A program made the translations under genes and the position numbers. Positions 1 to 7,792 of a stretch of 64,000 nucleotides of DNA are shown here, piece after piece (within the stretch, counting starts at the first letter, position 1; each line of letters opens with the position of its first letter). Source of the DNA: Alkalihalobacillus sp. FSL W8-0930 (GTDB lineage Bacteria > Bacillota > Bacilli > Bacillales > Bacillaceae_D); NCBI GenBank assembly GCA_037965595.1, contig CP150183.1:1364001-1428000 (forward strand). The letters run 5' to 3'. The notes below the pieces were generated by a model. That model was not told the DNA's origin, searched no databases, and was given only the letters and a program-made list of their open reading frames with translations.

Positions 1-461
1 TGCCAATGAACATTCAAACGCAAAAACAATTAGGTGTACCTGAAGGGATTGCAAACTTTGCTGGTTCGTTTGGTCTTTCAATTGGACAGAATGGTTGTGC
101 AGGAATCTATCCTGCAATGCTAGCTGTTATGATCGCACCAACTGTCGGTATTAATCCACTTGCACCAGACTTTTTGATTTTCTTAATCTTCGTTGTTGCG
201 ATTAGTTCATTTGGTGTAGCTGGAGTAGGGGGCGGAGCAACATTTGCAGCCATCCTTGTTCTTTCTGCACTTGACTTACCAATCGCTTTAGCAGGTGTCT
301 TAATCTCTGTTGAACCATTAATTGATATGGGACGTACAGCACTTAATGTAAGCGGAAGTATGGTTTCTGGTTTGTTCACAAGTAAAGTAACTAAACAGAT
401 TGATCAGTCTGTCTATAATGATCCAAACAGACGTTTAGATACACAGGAACTAGAAGCTTAA
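1..461 (+). CDS. tcyP: Na+-coupled cystine/dicarboxylate-type symporter, C-terminal part
   Basis: Only the last ~153 codons are present; the reading frame is open at the left edge. The protein is hydrophobic with several membrane segments and carries the small-residue-rich [14 protein letters not shown] stretch and the GVAGVGGGA turn of the dicarboxylate/amino acid:cation symporter (DAACS) family. These parts form the substrate and Na+ sites near the C-terminal hairpin. The QNGCAG version resembles the L-cystine symporter TcyP more than glutamate carriers such as GltP. It should import cystine or a related amino acid across the plasma membrane. A strong terminator follows directly. The family is clear; the substrate is inferred. 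Confidence 0.8.
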   Translation, partial: PMNIQTQKQLGVPEGIANFAGSFGLSIGQNGCAGIYPAMLAVMIAPTVGINPLAPDFLIFLIFVVAISSFGVAGVGGGATFAAILVLSALDLPIALAGVLISVEPLIDMGRTALNVSGSMVSGLFTSKVTKQIDQSVYNDPNRRLDTQELEA

Positions 462-470
462 ATTCTATAA

Positions 471-510
471 GACGAACACTTCATCAGTTGATGGGTGTTC
501 GTCTTTTTTT
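471..510 (+). terminator. Rho-independent terminator after the symporter gene
   Basis: A perfect 9-bp stem, GACGAACAC with GTGTTCGTC, closes a 15-nt loop and is followed by seven T. It lies ten bases after the symporter stop codon. Confidence 0.92.
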
Positions 511-584
511 GTGCTTGTGCATCATGAATGGTTTTTGCTGCATATACTAGGATGACAAGGGAAATGAAAGGGAGCGAATGCTGC

Positions 585-1106
585 ATGCAACCTAGGACAT
601 TTTACAATCTCCATGATAAGGAGATGTTGTTTGAGGACGTATTTCGCAACATTAAATCATTCATGCAGACACAACCAATTGCAGATTATAAGCTAATGCT
701 TGGAACCGATTCACAAGTTCATCCTAAACAAACTCGTTTTATCACTGGAATCGTCATTCAACGATTAGGTCGTGGTGTATGGGCATGTGCAACAAAAACG
801 ATTGTTGAGCGTAAAATGCTGCAGCTTCATGAACGAATCTCCTACGAAACCTCGCTAACAGAAGAAATCGCTTCACTCTTTTCTGAACGCCATAAGGATG
901 AGTTAATTCAATTGATTCTTCCGCGTATCTATGATGGTGCAACATTCTCTATAGAAGGTCATATCGACATAGGCGCAGGCAAAAAAAATCGTACAAGGGA
1001 ATTTGTACGGGAAATGACGGGACGTATTGAGTCGTCAGGCCTTGAACCAAAGATTAAACCAGATTCATTTGTTGCTAGTAGCTATGCGAACCGGTACACA
1101 AAGTAA
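585..1106 (+). CDS. ykuK: YkuK-like RNase H-fold protein (DUF458)
   Basis: The 173-residue protein matches the YkuK/DUF458 family, predicted to have a ribonuclease H-like fold. Acidic residues expected in such a fold are visible: Asp in LGTDSQVH near residue 48 and Glu/Asp in GHIDIGAG near residue 127. No reaction has been proven for the family as far as I know. The start was placed at ATG 585, preceded by AAAGGGAG at about 11 bases, because this gives the usual family length; the frame stays open to 528. It looks monocistronic, between the symporter terminator and the efflux gene. Confidence 0.8.
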   Translation: MQPRTFYNLHDKEMLFEDVFRNIKSFMQTQPIADYKLMLGTDSQVHPKQTRFITGIVIQRLGRGVWACATKTIVERKMLQLHERISYETSLTEEIASLFSERHKDELIQLILPRIYDGATFSIEGHIDIGAGKKNRTREFVREMTGRIESSGLEPKIKPDSFVASSYANRYTK

Positions 1107-1144
1107 AAAAGTCTTTGCGACTAGACAGAATGCATATCCTCACG

Positions 1145-1162
1145 TAGACTAACGTTTGTCTA
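1145..1162 (+). promoter_or_regulatory. 18-bp near-perfect palindrome, candidate TetR/MarR-type operator
   Basis: The half sites TAGACTAAC and GTTTGTCTA are inverted repeats with one mismatch in nine. A further TAGACA lies 23 bases upstream (1122-1127). The element sits 40-57 bases before the efflux-pump start codon, where a repressor would block transcription. Drug pumps are often controlled this way, but no regulator gene is adjacent. Confidence 0.4.
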
Positions 1163-1201
1163 GAAAATATATGAATGTTGTTTACAAGAGGAGAACGATG
1201 T

Positions 1202-2401
1202 ATGACACATAACCCCACTGGGAAAGAACGATTGGCTCTTGCCCTTTTACTTAGTATGCTTGCGGTACTTGGCCCGCTGAATATTGATATGTACCTGCCA
1301 AGCTTTCCTGATATCGCAACAGATCTCAAAGCGCGAGAATCCCTTGTGCAGCTTAGCTTAACGGCTTGTTTGTTTGGACTTGCCGTTGGACAGGTTGTTG
1401 TTGGTCCCATAAGTGACTCGCAGGGTAGGCGTAAACCGCTTGTGATTTCTGTTATTCTTTTTGCGCTCGCTTCATTATTGTGCGCGCTTGCTCCAAACAT
1501 TACCTGGCTCATTATTGGTCGCTTCCTTCAAGGCTTCACAGCTGCAGGTGGAGTCGTCATCTCACGAGCAGTGGTACGAGACGTCTTCAGTGGCACAGAG
1601 CTAACGAAATTCTTTGCCTTATTAATGGTGATTAATGCGGTAGCTCCACTTGTAGCACCGATTATTGGTGGAGCCATTCTGTGGTTCCCATTCTCGAACT
1701 GGAGTACAATTTTTTATTTTCTTTCTTTTGTTGGCGTACTGATTGTTGGGATGGTGTTGTGGAGGCTGAAAGAAAGTCATCCACCAGAAAGAAGGACACC
1801 AAGCTCGTTATCATTTACTTTAAAAACATTTGCCGAACTATTTAGAGACCGTTCATTTATCGGTTACGCGTTAACATTAGGTTTTGCTCATGGTGGAAGC
1901 TTTGCTTATGTATCCGGTACACCTTTTGTTTACCAAGGAATATACGGTGTCTCGCCTCAAACTTTTAGTATATTGTTTGGTATAAACGGCCTAGCTATCA
2001 TTAGTGGAACGTGGATTGTCGGAAGGTTTGTAGGAAAAATCCAAGAGCGAATTCTTTTACGATCCGGTGTGATCCTAGCTACAAGTGCAACGATTTTTTT
2101 ACTACTTATGACAATGATTGAAGCTCCACTCGTATGGATTGTGGTTCCGATCTTTATCTACATGATGAGTATGGGAACGATTTTAACCACTTCGTATACA
2201 TTAGGCATTAAAAAACAAGCGCACCGTGCCGGAAGTGCAAGTGCCTTACTGGGCTTGTTTCCATTATTAATTGGCGCAATGGTCGCACCGCTTGTTGGAC
2301 TTGCGGAAGCATCGGCGGTTCCAATGGGTTTGATTTTGTTTAGTACGTGTGTACTTGCGCTAGGCTGTTTTTTCTTTATCACAACAAAGGAAGAAGCTTA
2401 A
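1202..2401 (+). CDS. Bcr/CflA-type multidrug efflux MFS transporter
   Basis: The 399-residue membrane protein has about 12 predicted transmembrane segments. The N-terminal half contains MFS motif A (GPISDSQGRRKP, near residue 73) and the proton-antiporter region GRFLQGFTAAGGVV, with AVVRD just after, as in the Bcr/CflA (DHA1) subfamily of drug:H+ antiporters. It should sit in the plasma membrane and export small hydrophobic drugs; the substrate cannot be read from the sequence. ATG 1202 was chosen over the upstream in-frame start at 1175 because AGAGGAG lies 9-10 bases before it. A palindrome upstream suggests inducible control. Confidence 0.87.
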   Translation: MTHNPTGKERLALALLLSMLAVLGPLNIDMYLPSFPDIATDLKARESLVQLSLTACLFGLAVGQVVVGPISDSQGRRKPLVISVILFALASLLCALAPNITWLIIGRFLQGFTAAGGVVISRAVVRDVFSGTELTKFFALLMVINAVAPLVAPIIGGAILWFPFSNWSTIFYFLSFVGVLIVGMVLWRLKESHPPERRTPSSLSFTLKTFAELFRDRSFIGYALTLGFAHGGSFAYVSGTPFVYQGIYGVSPQTFSILFGINGLAIISGTWIVGRFVGKIQERILLRSGVILATSATIFLLLMTMIEAPLVWIVVPIFIYMMSMGTILTTSYTLGIKKQAHRAGSASALLGLFPLLIGAMVAPLVGLAEASAVPMGLILFSTCVLALGCFFFITTKEEA

Positions 2402-2466
2402 CATTGCAGCATGAAGTTTAGAGGTGTATCATTTTTACTGTAGAAAAACCACAATAGGAGGCGCTT

Positions 2467-3165
2467 ATGACTCATATAGAGAAAGATATTAAACTGCACC
2501 TTATTCGTCACGGGCAAACCATCTTTAATTTCCAGGATAAAGTACAGGGGTGGTCAGATACGCCTTTAACTGAAACAGGACGCACGGTTGCAGCGCGCCT
2601 AGGACGGGGTTTAAAGGATCGAAGCATTGACGCAATCTATTCTAGTGACAGTGGTCGAGCCGTTGAAACAGCAACCCTGATTCGAGAGAATAGTGAAAAA
2701 CATGATATCGAATTAAAAACGGTCAAGGGATTAAGAGAAATGTACTTTGGAAATTATGAGGGTGGACCGAACCCAGTGCTTTGGGACGAGGTTCGTGAAA
2801 AGCTTTCTAATGGACAAGCTGAAGATAAAGAAGAAATGTACAAAACAGCTGGCATTGATGAAATCTGCCAAGCAGTTTCACAGCTTGATCCGGAAGCAGA
2901 AGAGTGGGAAGCCTATACAACTAGACTACTTGATTCCTTACAAGTGATTGTCGACGATGCAGCGAAAAACGGGCATGAGAACATTTACATTGTCTCTCAC
3001 GGACTAAGCATTCGCGTGATCCTACACATCTTAAATTATAAACAAGGTTACTTAAAAATTGAAAATACAAGTATCTCAGAGCTTATTTATAAAGCAGGTG
3101 CCTTCCATACATTTGGCTCCGTTAATAATACAGATTTACTTGTTGAAACGATTGTAGCTGAGTAA
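2467..3165 (+). CDS. Histidine phosphatase family protein
   Basis: The 232-residue protein carries the phosphohistidine motif LIRHGQT at residues 12-18 and the second catalytic histidine in VSHGLSIR near residue 178. The phosphoglycerate-mutase-like hallmarks GWSDTPLTETG and YSSDSGRAVETA are also present. Members are cofactor-dependent phosphoglycerate mutases or, more often in Bacillus, broad phosphatases such as PhoE; this one is presumed a cytosolic phosphatase of unknown substrate. Start ATG 2467 follows AGGAGG at good spacing. The gene has its own terminator and may be transcribed with the efflux gene 65 bases upstream. Confidence 0.85.
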   Translation: MTHIEKDIKLHLIRHGQTIFNFQDKVQGWSDTPLTETGRTVAARLGRGLKDRSIDAIYSSDSGRAVETATLIRENSEKHDIELKTVKGLREMYFGNYEGGPNPVLWDEVREKLSNGQAEDKEEMYKTAGIDEICQAVSQLDPEAEEWEAYTTRLLDSLQVIVDDAAKNGHENIYIVSHGLSIRVILHILNYKQGYLKIENTSISELIYKAGAFHTFGSVNNTDLLVETIVAE

Positions 3166-3172
3166 TTACTTT

Positions 3173-3209
3173 AGAGCCTCGCCTTGATAAAAGGAAGGCT
3201 CTTTTTTTT
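3173..3209 (+). terminator. Rho-independent terminator after the phosphatase gene
   Basis: GAGCCT pairs with AGGCTC; the intervening GCCTT and AAGG lengthen the stem. Eight T follow. Confidence 0.85.
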
Positions 3210-3297
3210 ACACAAATGTTTAATTTCTGTATATAAAAGGATTTACGTGAATGGAATCGAACTTATACATATATCTTACTTGAAAGGATGATATTGT

Positions 3298-4488
3298 ATG
3301 AGTTTAGAGATGATTCCTGGATTTCGTCAATTTCAGCAGTTGGATACGAGTTTGGATAAGCTACCATTTTTTCGAGTGAATGAAGGAGTGGCAACAAACA
3401 AGATAAAAGTGAACGGCATAAGTAAAATAAACTATTCCACGTACAATTATCTAGGGTTAAATGGAACAAACGAAATCAACGAAGCTGTGATTCAAGCGAT
3501 TCAGCAGTATGGGACGTCTGTTTCAAGTAGTCGATTATTAAGTGGTGAAATTCCGTTGCATCGATCTCTTGAGCGCAATATTGCTGACTTTTTAGGAGTT
3601 GAGGATAGTATTGTTCAAGTAGGCGGACACAGTACAAATGTAAATACAATTGCACAGTTAGTAGACTCATCAGATTTAGTAATTTGTGATGCACTTGTGC
3701 ATAACAGTATTATGCAAGGGGTGCAGCTTTCAGGATCAAAAATGATCCGATTCAAGCATAACGACATGCTTCATCTCGACAAGCTGTTAAAGAGATTTAG
3801 ACACAAGTATCGAAATGTTTTACTCATCGTTGAAGGCGTTTATAGCATGGATGGAGACCTCTGTAAGCTACCAGAGCTCATTTCTCTAAAACACCAATAT
3901 GATTGTTTACTAATGGTGGACGAGGCTCATTCAATTGGGACAATCGGTCGGGGTGGCAGAGGCATAACGAGCTATTACGGAATTGATCCTACAAATGTTG
4001 ACGTGCTTATGGGATCGATGAGTAAATCACTGAATAGTTGTGGGGGATATATTGCAGGAAACAAATCGCTCATTACCTTTTTACGCTATAACCTTCCTGG
4101 CTTTGTGTTCAGTGTAGGGATGACGCCGGCTAATGCGGCGGCGGCCCAAGCCTCACTTGATGAGATTCAGAGAAAACCAGAGCTTGTAGAGAAGCTCTTA
4201 CAGAATGCCGACTATTTTTTAGGGAAACTCGTTGATTTAGGAGTAGACACAGGCCTAAGTAAGAATTCACCAGTTGTTCCTCTTATCGTTGGAGATTCAG
4301 AGAAAGCCTTATGGTTCGCAGAGAAGCTATACGAACAAGGAGTTAATGCAATGCCCATCATTTATCCCGCAGTAAAAGAAACAGAATCAAGAATTCGTTT
4401 TTTTATGAGTGCCATTCATACAAAAGAGGATCTAGATTACACTGTTGAAGTCATCAAGAACATTGTGGATGAGGAAAAGGGACTTTAA
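3298..4488 (+). CDS. PLP-dependent alpha-oxoamine synthase (BioF/Kbl/SPT superfamily), orphan
   Basis: The 396-residue enzyme belongs to the fold-type I family that condenses an amino acid with an acyl thioester and releases CO2: BioF, glycine C-acetyltransferase, serine palmitoyltransferase, ALA synthase. Visible marks are the stacking-histidine region DALVHNS (His135), MVDEAHS (Asp208) and the PLP lysine in GSMSKSLNSCGG (Lys243), followed by YIAG. No biotin genes, threonine dehydrogenase or acyl carrier gene lie nearby; its neighbours are a phosphatase and sigK. The start has a GAAAGGATG ribosome site. Superfamily membership is firm, but substrate and product are unknown. The GGYIAG and FVFSVGM stretches look less like classic BioF. 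Confidence 0.85.
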   Translation: MSLEMIPGFRQFQQLDTSLDKLPFFRVNEGVATNKIKVNGISKINYSTYNYLGLNGTNEINEAVIQAIQQYGTSVSSSRLLSGEIPLHRSLERNIADFLGVEDSIVQVGGHSTNVNTIAQLVDSSDLVICDALVHNSIMQGVQLSGSKMIRFKHNDMLHLDKLLKRFRHKYRNVLLIVEGVYSMDGDLCKLPELISLKHQYDCLLMVDEAHSIGTIGRGGRGITSYYGIDPTNVDVLMGSMSKSLNSCGGYIAGNKSLITFLRYNLPGFVFSVGMTPANAAAAQASLDEIQRKPELVEKLLQNADYFLGKLVDLGVDTGLSKNSPVVPLIVGDSEKALWFAEKLYEQGVNAMPIIYPAVKETESRIRFFMSAIHTKEDLDYTVEVIKNIVDEEKGL

Positions 4489-4549
4489 ATTTAAATCGTT
4501 TATATTAGATAATCCATATTAAACATTTATGATCTTTAACGGTACAGAC

Positions 4550-4577
4550 ACGACCAAGCCCACTCCCGCATAAGCAT
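4550..4577 (+). promoter_or_regulatory. Candidate mother-cell (SigK/SigE-type) promoter of sigK
   Basis: An AC dinucleotide (4550-4551) is spaced 17 bases from CATAAGCAT (4569-4577), one base swap away from the CATANNNTA -10 of SigK. Transcription would start near 4584, just before GGGGGTGA and the ATG at 4604. SigE shares the -10 but no good SigE -35 was seen. Confidence 0.4.
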
Positions 4578-4603
4578 AAGAAACAGATTTTTGGGGGTGA
4601 CGT

Positions 4604-5308
4604 ATGGGGATACTTGCAGCAATCTCCTTTTTCGTTAAAGAAGTGGTTGTGTTTGTATCATATGTAAAGAATAATGCTTTTCCTCAGCCATTAAAAAAAG
4701 AGGAGGAACGAAAATACTTAGCGTTAATGGCAGAAGGCGATCCGGAAGCCCGTAACTTACTTATTGAGCATAATTTAAGACTCGTTGCTCACATCGTCAA
4801 GAAATTTGAGAATACGCGTGAGGACACAGAGGATCTTATTTCAATTGGGACTATTGGTTTAATTAAAGCAATTGAAAGCTATTCAGAAGGAAAAGGCACA
4901 AAGCTCGCAACGTATGCGGCAAGATGTATAGAGAACGAAATACTCATGCATCTTCGTGCGCTTAAAAAGGTTCGTAAAGATGTCTCGCTGCACGATCCGA
5001 TTGGGACAGATAAAGAGGGAAATGAAATCACTTTAATTGATGTACTCCAGGAGGATGCCGATGACATTGTCGATGTGATCCAAACGAAAATGGAGAAAAA
5101 GCAGATCTACGAGTTTATACATGTGTTGGATGATCGTGAAAAAGAAGTCATTGTCGGCCGGTTTGGGTTAAGTTTAGAAGAAGAACGGACTCAGCGAGAA
5201 ATTGCTAAGGAATTAGGCATTTCCCGAAGTTACGTCTCACGAATTGAAAAGCGCGCTTTGATGAAGTTGTTTCATGAGTTTTATAAGCAGAGTAAAGGGA
5301 AAGGGTGA
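4604..5308 (+). CDS. sigK: Late mother-cell sporulation sigma factor SigK (pro-SigK), uninterrupted
   Basis: The 234-residue protein directs RNA polymerase to late mother-cell genes (coat, cortex, mother-cell lysis). The first ~20 residues are a hydrophobic pro-sequence ([18 protein letters not shown]), known in this family to hold pro-SigK at membranes until SpoIVFB cleaves it. Region 2 ([31 protein letters not shown]) and region 4 ([23 protein letters not shown]) follow in order. The reading frame is continuous, so no skin-type element splits the gene here. GGGGGTGA precedes ATG 4604. A decayed second copy of the central part lies directly downstream. Confidence 0.97.
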   Translation: MGILAAISFFVKEVVVFVSYVKNNAFPQPLKKEEERKYLALMAEGDPEARNLLIEHNLRLVAHIVKKFENTREDTEDLISIGTIGLIKAIESYSEGKGTKLATYAARCIENEILMHLRALKKVRKDVSLHDPIGTDKEGNEITLIDVLQEDADDIVDVIQTKMEKKQIYEFIHVLDDREKEVIVGRFGLSLEEERTQREIAKELGISRSYVSRIEKRALMKLFHEFYKQSKGKG

Positions 5309-5335
5309 GGGCTAGGTCATAACTAGCCTTTCTTA
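5309..5335 (+). terminator. Weak terminator-like hairpin after sigK
   Basis: GGCTAG and CTAGCC form a 6-bp stem with a 7-nt loop, followed by TTTCTT just after the sigK stop. The stem is short, so termination may be partial. Confidence 0.5.
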
Positions 5336-5368
5336 CGCAAAAGATTTTAAATACACTCTTTTGTGGGA

Positions 5369-5543
5369 GACTTATGTAGCGAGATGATGTATAGAGAACG
5401 AAATACTCATGCATCTGCGGCACTCAAAAAAATCCGTAAAGATGCCCCCTGTACGATCGGAGCGGTACAGATAAAGATGGAAATGAATTGAATCTTATCG
5501 ATGTGCTTCAGGAAGATGCGAATGATATTGTCGAAGTGATTAT
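5369..5543 (+). pseudogene. Decayed fragment of a second sigK-like gene
   Basis: This stretch realigns with codons ~103-163 of sigK. One block of 31 bases (5386-5416 region) is identical to sigK 4923-4953. The rest differs mainly at third codon positions, for example the codons for IDVLQEDA and DIV, which points to a copy that evolved as a working gene before decay. It cannot be translated through: there is a 3-base insertion, a stop, a 1-base deletion after the identical block and further small indels. Neither the N-terminal region nor region 4 is present. A strong terminator follows at once. Confidence 0.85.
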
Positions 5544-5585
5544 AAAAAAACCCAACCATAGTAAAGAAGTGGTTGGGTTTTTTAT
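5544..5585. terminator. Strong, likely bidirectional terminator
   Basis: AAAAAACCCAACCA and TGGTTGGGTTTTTT are perfect inverted repeats around a 13-nt loop, with A and T tracts on the two sides. It can end transcripts from sigK and its remnant and from the opposite-strand gene starting at 6001. Confidence 0.88.
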
Positions 5586-5659
5586 TATTATTGCAATTCA
5601 GTTACCACGTTGACATTAAACGAGATCCAAAGAGCCTCAGCCCCTTACTCATTATGTAC

Positions 5660-6001
5660 TTATGAATCTGTTAAAGGTGAGAAAAGCTTGGTACCTTCTT
5701 CGGGTAAATAATGATATTTCTCCTCATTGTAGTTAAAAGAAACGTCATGGTTAAGCATTTTAGGTTTCACTCTTATGTTTTGGATTTTATCCCGTTCAAA
5801 TGCTTGGTGCTCCCTACCTTTTACAATGATTAAGCGATTTTCCGTAATCGCGAATATCCTATTCCCTTGAATGGATTGGGCGCCGATCGTAAGGATTGAT
5901 TCATCTGGTTCTAAGAGATTTTGAAGTGTTTTTAAGTGCGTATGATATACGAGTACATAAGTCTTCCCAAGAGGAGCCACTTGCTCTTTAAATGTGGTCA
6001 T
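5660..6001 (-). CDS. Small PH-like (YokE/SHOCT-type) domain protein
   Basis: The 113-residue soluble protein is short of recognisable catalytic motifs. The middle part reads like a bacterial pleckstrin-homology beta barrel: a DESILTIGAQ strand, GNRIFAITENRLIIVKG and the following basic strand with IQNIRVKP. Such domains in Bacillus hypothetical proteins are of unknown function. ATG 6001 is preceded by AAGGATGT on the minus strand. It stands alone, convergent with the sigK remnant. The domain call is from pattern only. Confidence 0.55.
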   Translation of the reverse strand: MTTFKEQVAPLGKTYVLVYHTHLKTLQNLLEPDESILTIGAQSIQGNRIFAITENRLIIVKGREHQAFERDKIQNIRVKPKMLNHDVSFNYNEEKYHYLPEEGTKLFSPLTDS

Positions 6002-6309
6002 ATGGTCACATCCTTATAGGTAGTTAATTCCATTATACAATAAAATTTGCTTTTTTGGTTAATTGAATTAAGTTAGCTATAAAAGCTCAACGACCTTTTG
6101 TAGTTGTCTTATTTTCGTACAGATTTTCAATATCCTAACATGTACAGATGATTAGTCTTTTTGTACTACCGTGTTAGGAGGAGGGATCTATATCATTACA
6201 TTTAAATCATGTCTAAATACCTATTTTTGAGTAGTTATTGCTTGATCATCTAATTATTTTTAGATAAAATACATAATATAGAAATAATATAGTGATAAGG
6301 GTGTATGTC
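6002..6309. other. AT-rich intergenic region between two divergent small genes
   Basis: No supported coding region or repeat was found in these 308 bases. A ribosome-site-like TAGGAGGAGGG at about 6175-6185 is followed by no usable start codon. The last 60 bases, with AT runs such as TAATATAG, probably hold the promoter of the downstream 86-codon gene. Confidence 0.4.
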
Positions 6310-6570
6310 ATGAAGTATAACGTTGAAGCTTATTCATTTATTTTAATCATCCATCAGGGCATTATTAAAAAACATGCTGTACCTCCTCACATGCAGCATT
6401 CACTTAAAACCATCGTATCCCATTGTAGGGAATCAGTAGACACTACGTTGTATCGAAAGATGGTACATACTGCGGATATTCATCGTGATGTGTGTCAGTT
6501 TCGAAAAGTGACAAAACAAAATGTTGTTTTTTTAGATAAGTTTGCTCAAGAATTTAGTGTGAAAAAATAA
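6310..6570 (+). CDS. Hypothetical 86-residue protein
   Basis: I do not recognise this gene. The predicted protein is basic, rich in His and Lys, with no transmembrane segment after the first hydrophobic stretch (YSFILIIHQGII), and contains two cysteines (SHCRES and VCQFRK). The start was set at ATG 6310 because AAGGG lies eight bases upstream; the frame extends to a GTG at 6292. It is flanked by an AT-rich region and a strong terminator, which supports a real transcribed unit. Function is unknown. Confidence 0.5.
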   Translation: MKYNVEAYSFILIIHQGIIKKHAVPPHMQHSLKTIVSHCRESVDTTLYRKMVHTADIHRDVCQFRKVTKQNVVFLDKFAQEFSVKK

Positions 6571-6628
6571 AATGAGTTTAATGGTTGAATGGATAGGCTA
6601 TAGAGAAGCAACCGACTTTTTTCATGAC

Positions 6629-6676
6629 AAAAAGCCATAAGAATCGGGAAACCGAATGTTCTTATGGCTTTTTGTT
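6629..6676. terminator. Bidirectional terminator between convergent genes
   Basis: AAAAGCCATAAGAA pairs with TTCTTATGGCTTTT over 14 bp around a 15-nt loop. It serves the 86-codon gene on the plus strand and the oxidoreductase on the minus strand. Confidence 0.92.
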
Positions 6677-6683
6677 ATTTTAA

Positions 6684-7694
6684 TTAGGAAGGGTCAGCTA
6701 CTTTAACAAGCTGCTTGCCAATGTTTTGACCGCTGAATAAACCGTTAAAGGCTTCTGGAATTCGGTCAAACCCTTCAAGGATGGTTTCTTTGAAGACAAT
6801 ATCCTTGTTTTTAACATATTCACTCATCTCGCGGTAAGCAGTTTCGTATTGGTCTGCGTAATCGCCGTAAAGGAATCCTTGCATTCTTGCTCTTGTTTTA
6901 ACTAGATACGTTTGAACTCGTGGTCCATGGTCCTGTTCACCTTTTTTCAGGTTGTAGCTTGCGATCGCTCCGCAAACAGGGATACGTGCAAGCGGATTTA
7001 GTAGCGGCCATACGTGATCAGATACCTCGCCACCGACGTTTTCAAAGTACACGTCTATGCCGTCTGGACACGCTTGTTTCAGTAGCTCAGCGTATTGATC
7101 GTCTTTGTAGTTTACAGCTGCATCGAATCCAAATTCGTTCACAAGAAGCTCTTCTTTTTCCTTGGAGCCAACGATTCCAACAACGCGGCAGCCTTTTAGG
7201 CGGGCCAATTGACCAGCAATAGAGCCAACTGCTCCAGCAGCACCAGAGATTACAACGGTTTCGCCTTCTTTAGGTTGTCCAATATCGTTTAATCCAAAAT
7301 AAGCTGTTAATCCAGGCATACCTAATGCACCTAATGCAGCAGAAATGGGAGCTCCGTGCATGTCTAGAACGCGCACTTGGTCAGCTGGAACAACTGCGTA
7401 TTCCTGGAAAGGAAGAAAACCTGTGACAATGGTTCCTTCTTTAATCGAATCATTTTTGGATTCGACTACTTGTGCAATGCCTCCACCTGCAATCGGTTTA
7501 TCTATTTCAAAGGGGGCAATGTATGATTTAGCATCGGACATTCTTCCACGCATGTAAGGATCAACGGAAAGGTACAACGTTTTTACTAGAAGTTCATTTT
7601 CTTTAGGAGTTCCTTTATCAATTTCCTCAACTGAGAATGTGTTAGAGTCGGGTAATCCGTTTGGTCTTTCTTTAAAAAGTAGTTGTTTAGGCAT
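6684..7694 (-). CDS. yfmJ: NADP-dependent oxidoreductase, MDR family (YfmJ-like)
   Basis: The 336-residue protein is a zinc-free medium-chain dehydrogenase/reductase related to prostaglandin/leukotriene reductases and the YfmJ group. The N-terminal GroES-like half contains YLSVDPYMRGRM, typical of this subfamily. The nucleotide-binding half has the glycine-rich SGAAGAVGSIAGQLA (near residue 150) and VYFENVGGEV. It should reduce activated double bonds of enals or enones with NADPH in the cytosol, perhaps as detoxification; the true substrate is not known. ATG 7694 follows TCAGGAGGG. It is a single-gene unit ended by the shared terminator. Confidence 0.9.
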   Translation of the reverse strand: MPKQLLFKERPNGLPDSNTFSVEEIDKGTPKENELLVKTLYLSVDPYMRGRMSDAKSYIAPFEIDKPIAGGGIAQVVESKNDSIKEGTIVTGFLPFQEYAVVPADQVRVLDMHGAPISAALGALGMPGLTAYFGLNDIGQPKEGETVVISGAAGAVGSIAGQLARLKGCRVVGIVGSKEKEELLVNEFGFDAAVNYKDDQYAELLKQACPDGIDVYFENVGGEVSDHVWPLLNPLARIPVCGAIASYNLKKGEQDHGPRVQTYLVKTRARMQGFLYGDYADQYETAYREMSEYVKNKDIVFKETILEGFDRIPEAFNGLFSGQNIGKQLVKVADPS

Positions 7695-7792
7695 AATAAA
7701 TCCCTCCTGATTTGTGATTCAGTTCACTTTAACACAGGTAGGGTATAGAAAGAAAAGCGTATGCTTATGAATTAATGTAGGAGTTGGATAAG

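Noticed and set aside
1075-1512. 145-codon minus-strand ORF over the efflux promoter and start
   Set aside because: Mostly antisense to the transporter gene; Ser/Arg-rich shadow composition; no ribosome site.
4604-5308. A skin-type element interrupting sigK
   Set aside because: The sigK frame is continuous through region 4, and the downstream fragment is only ~175 bases with no recombinase or phage genes nearby.
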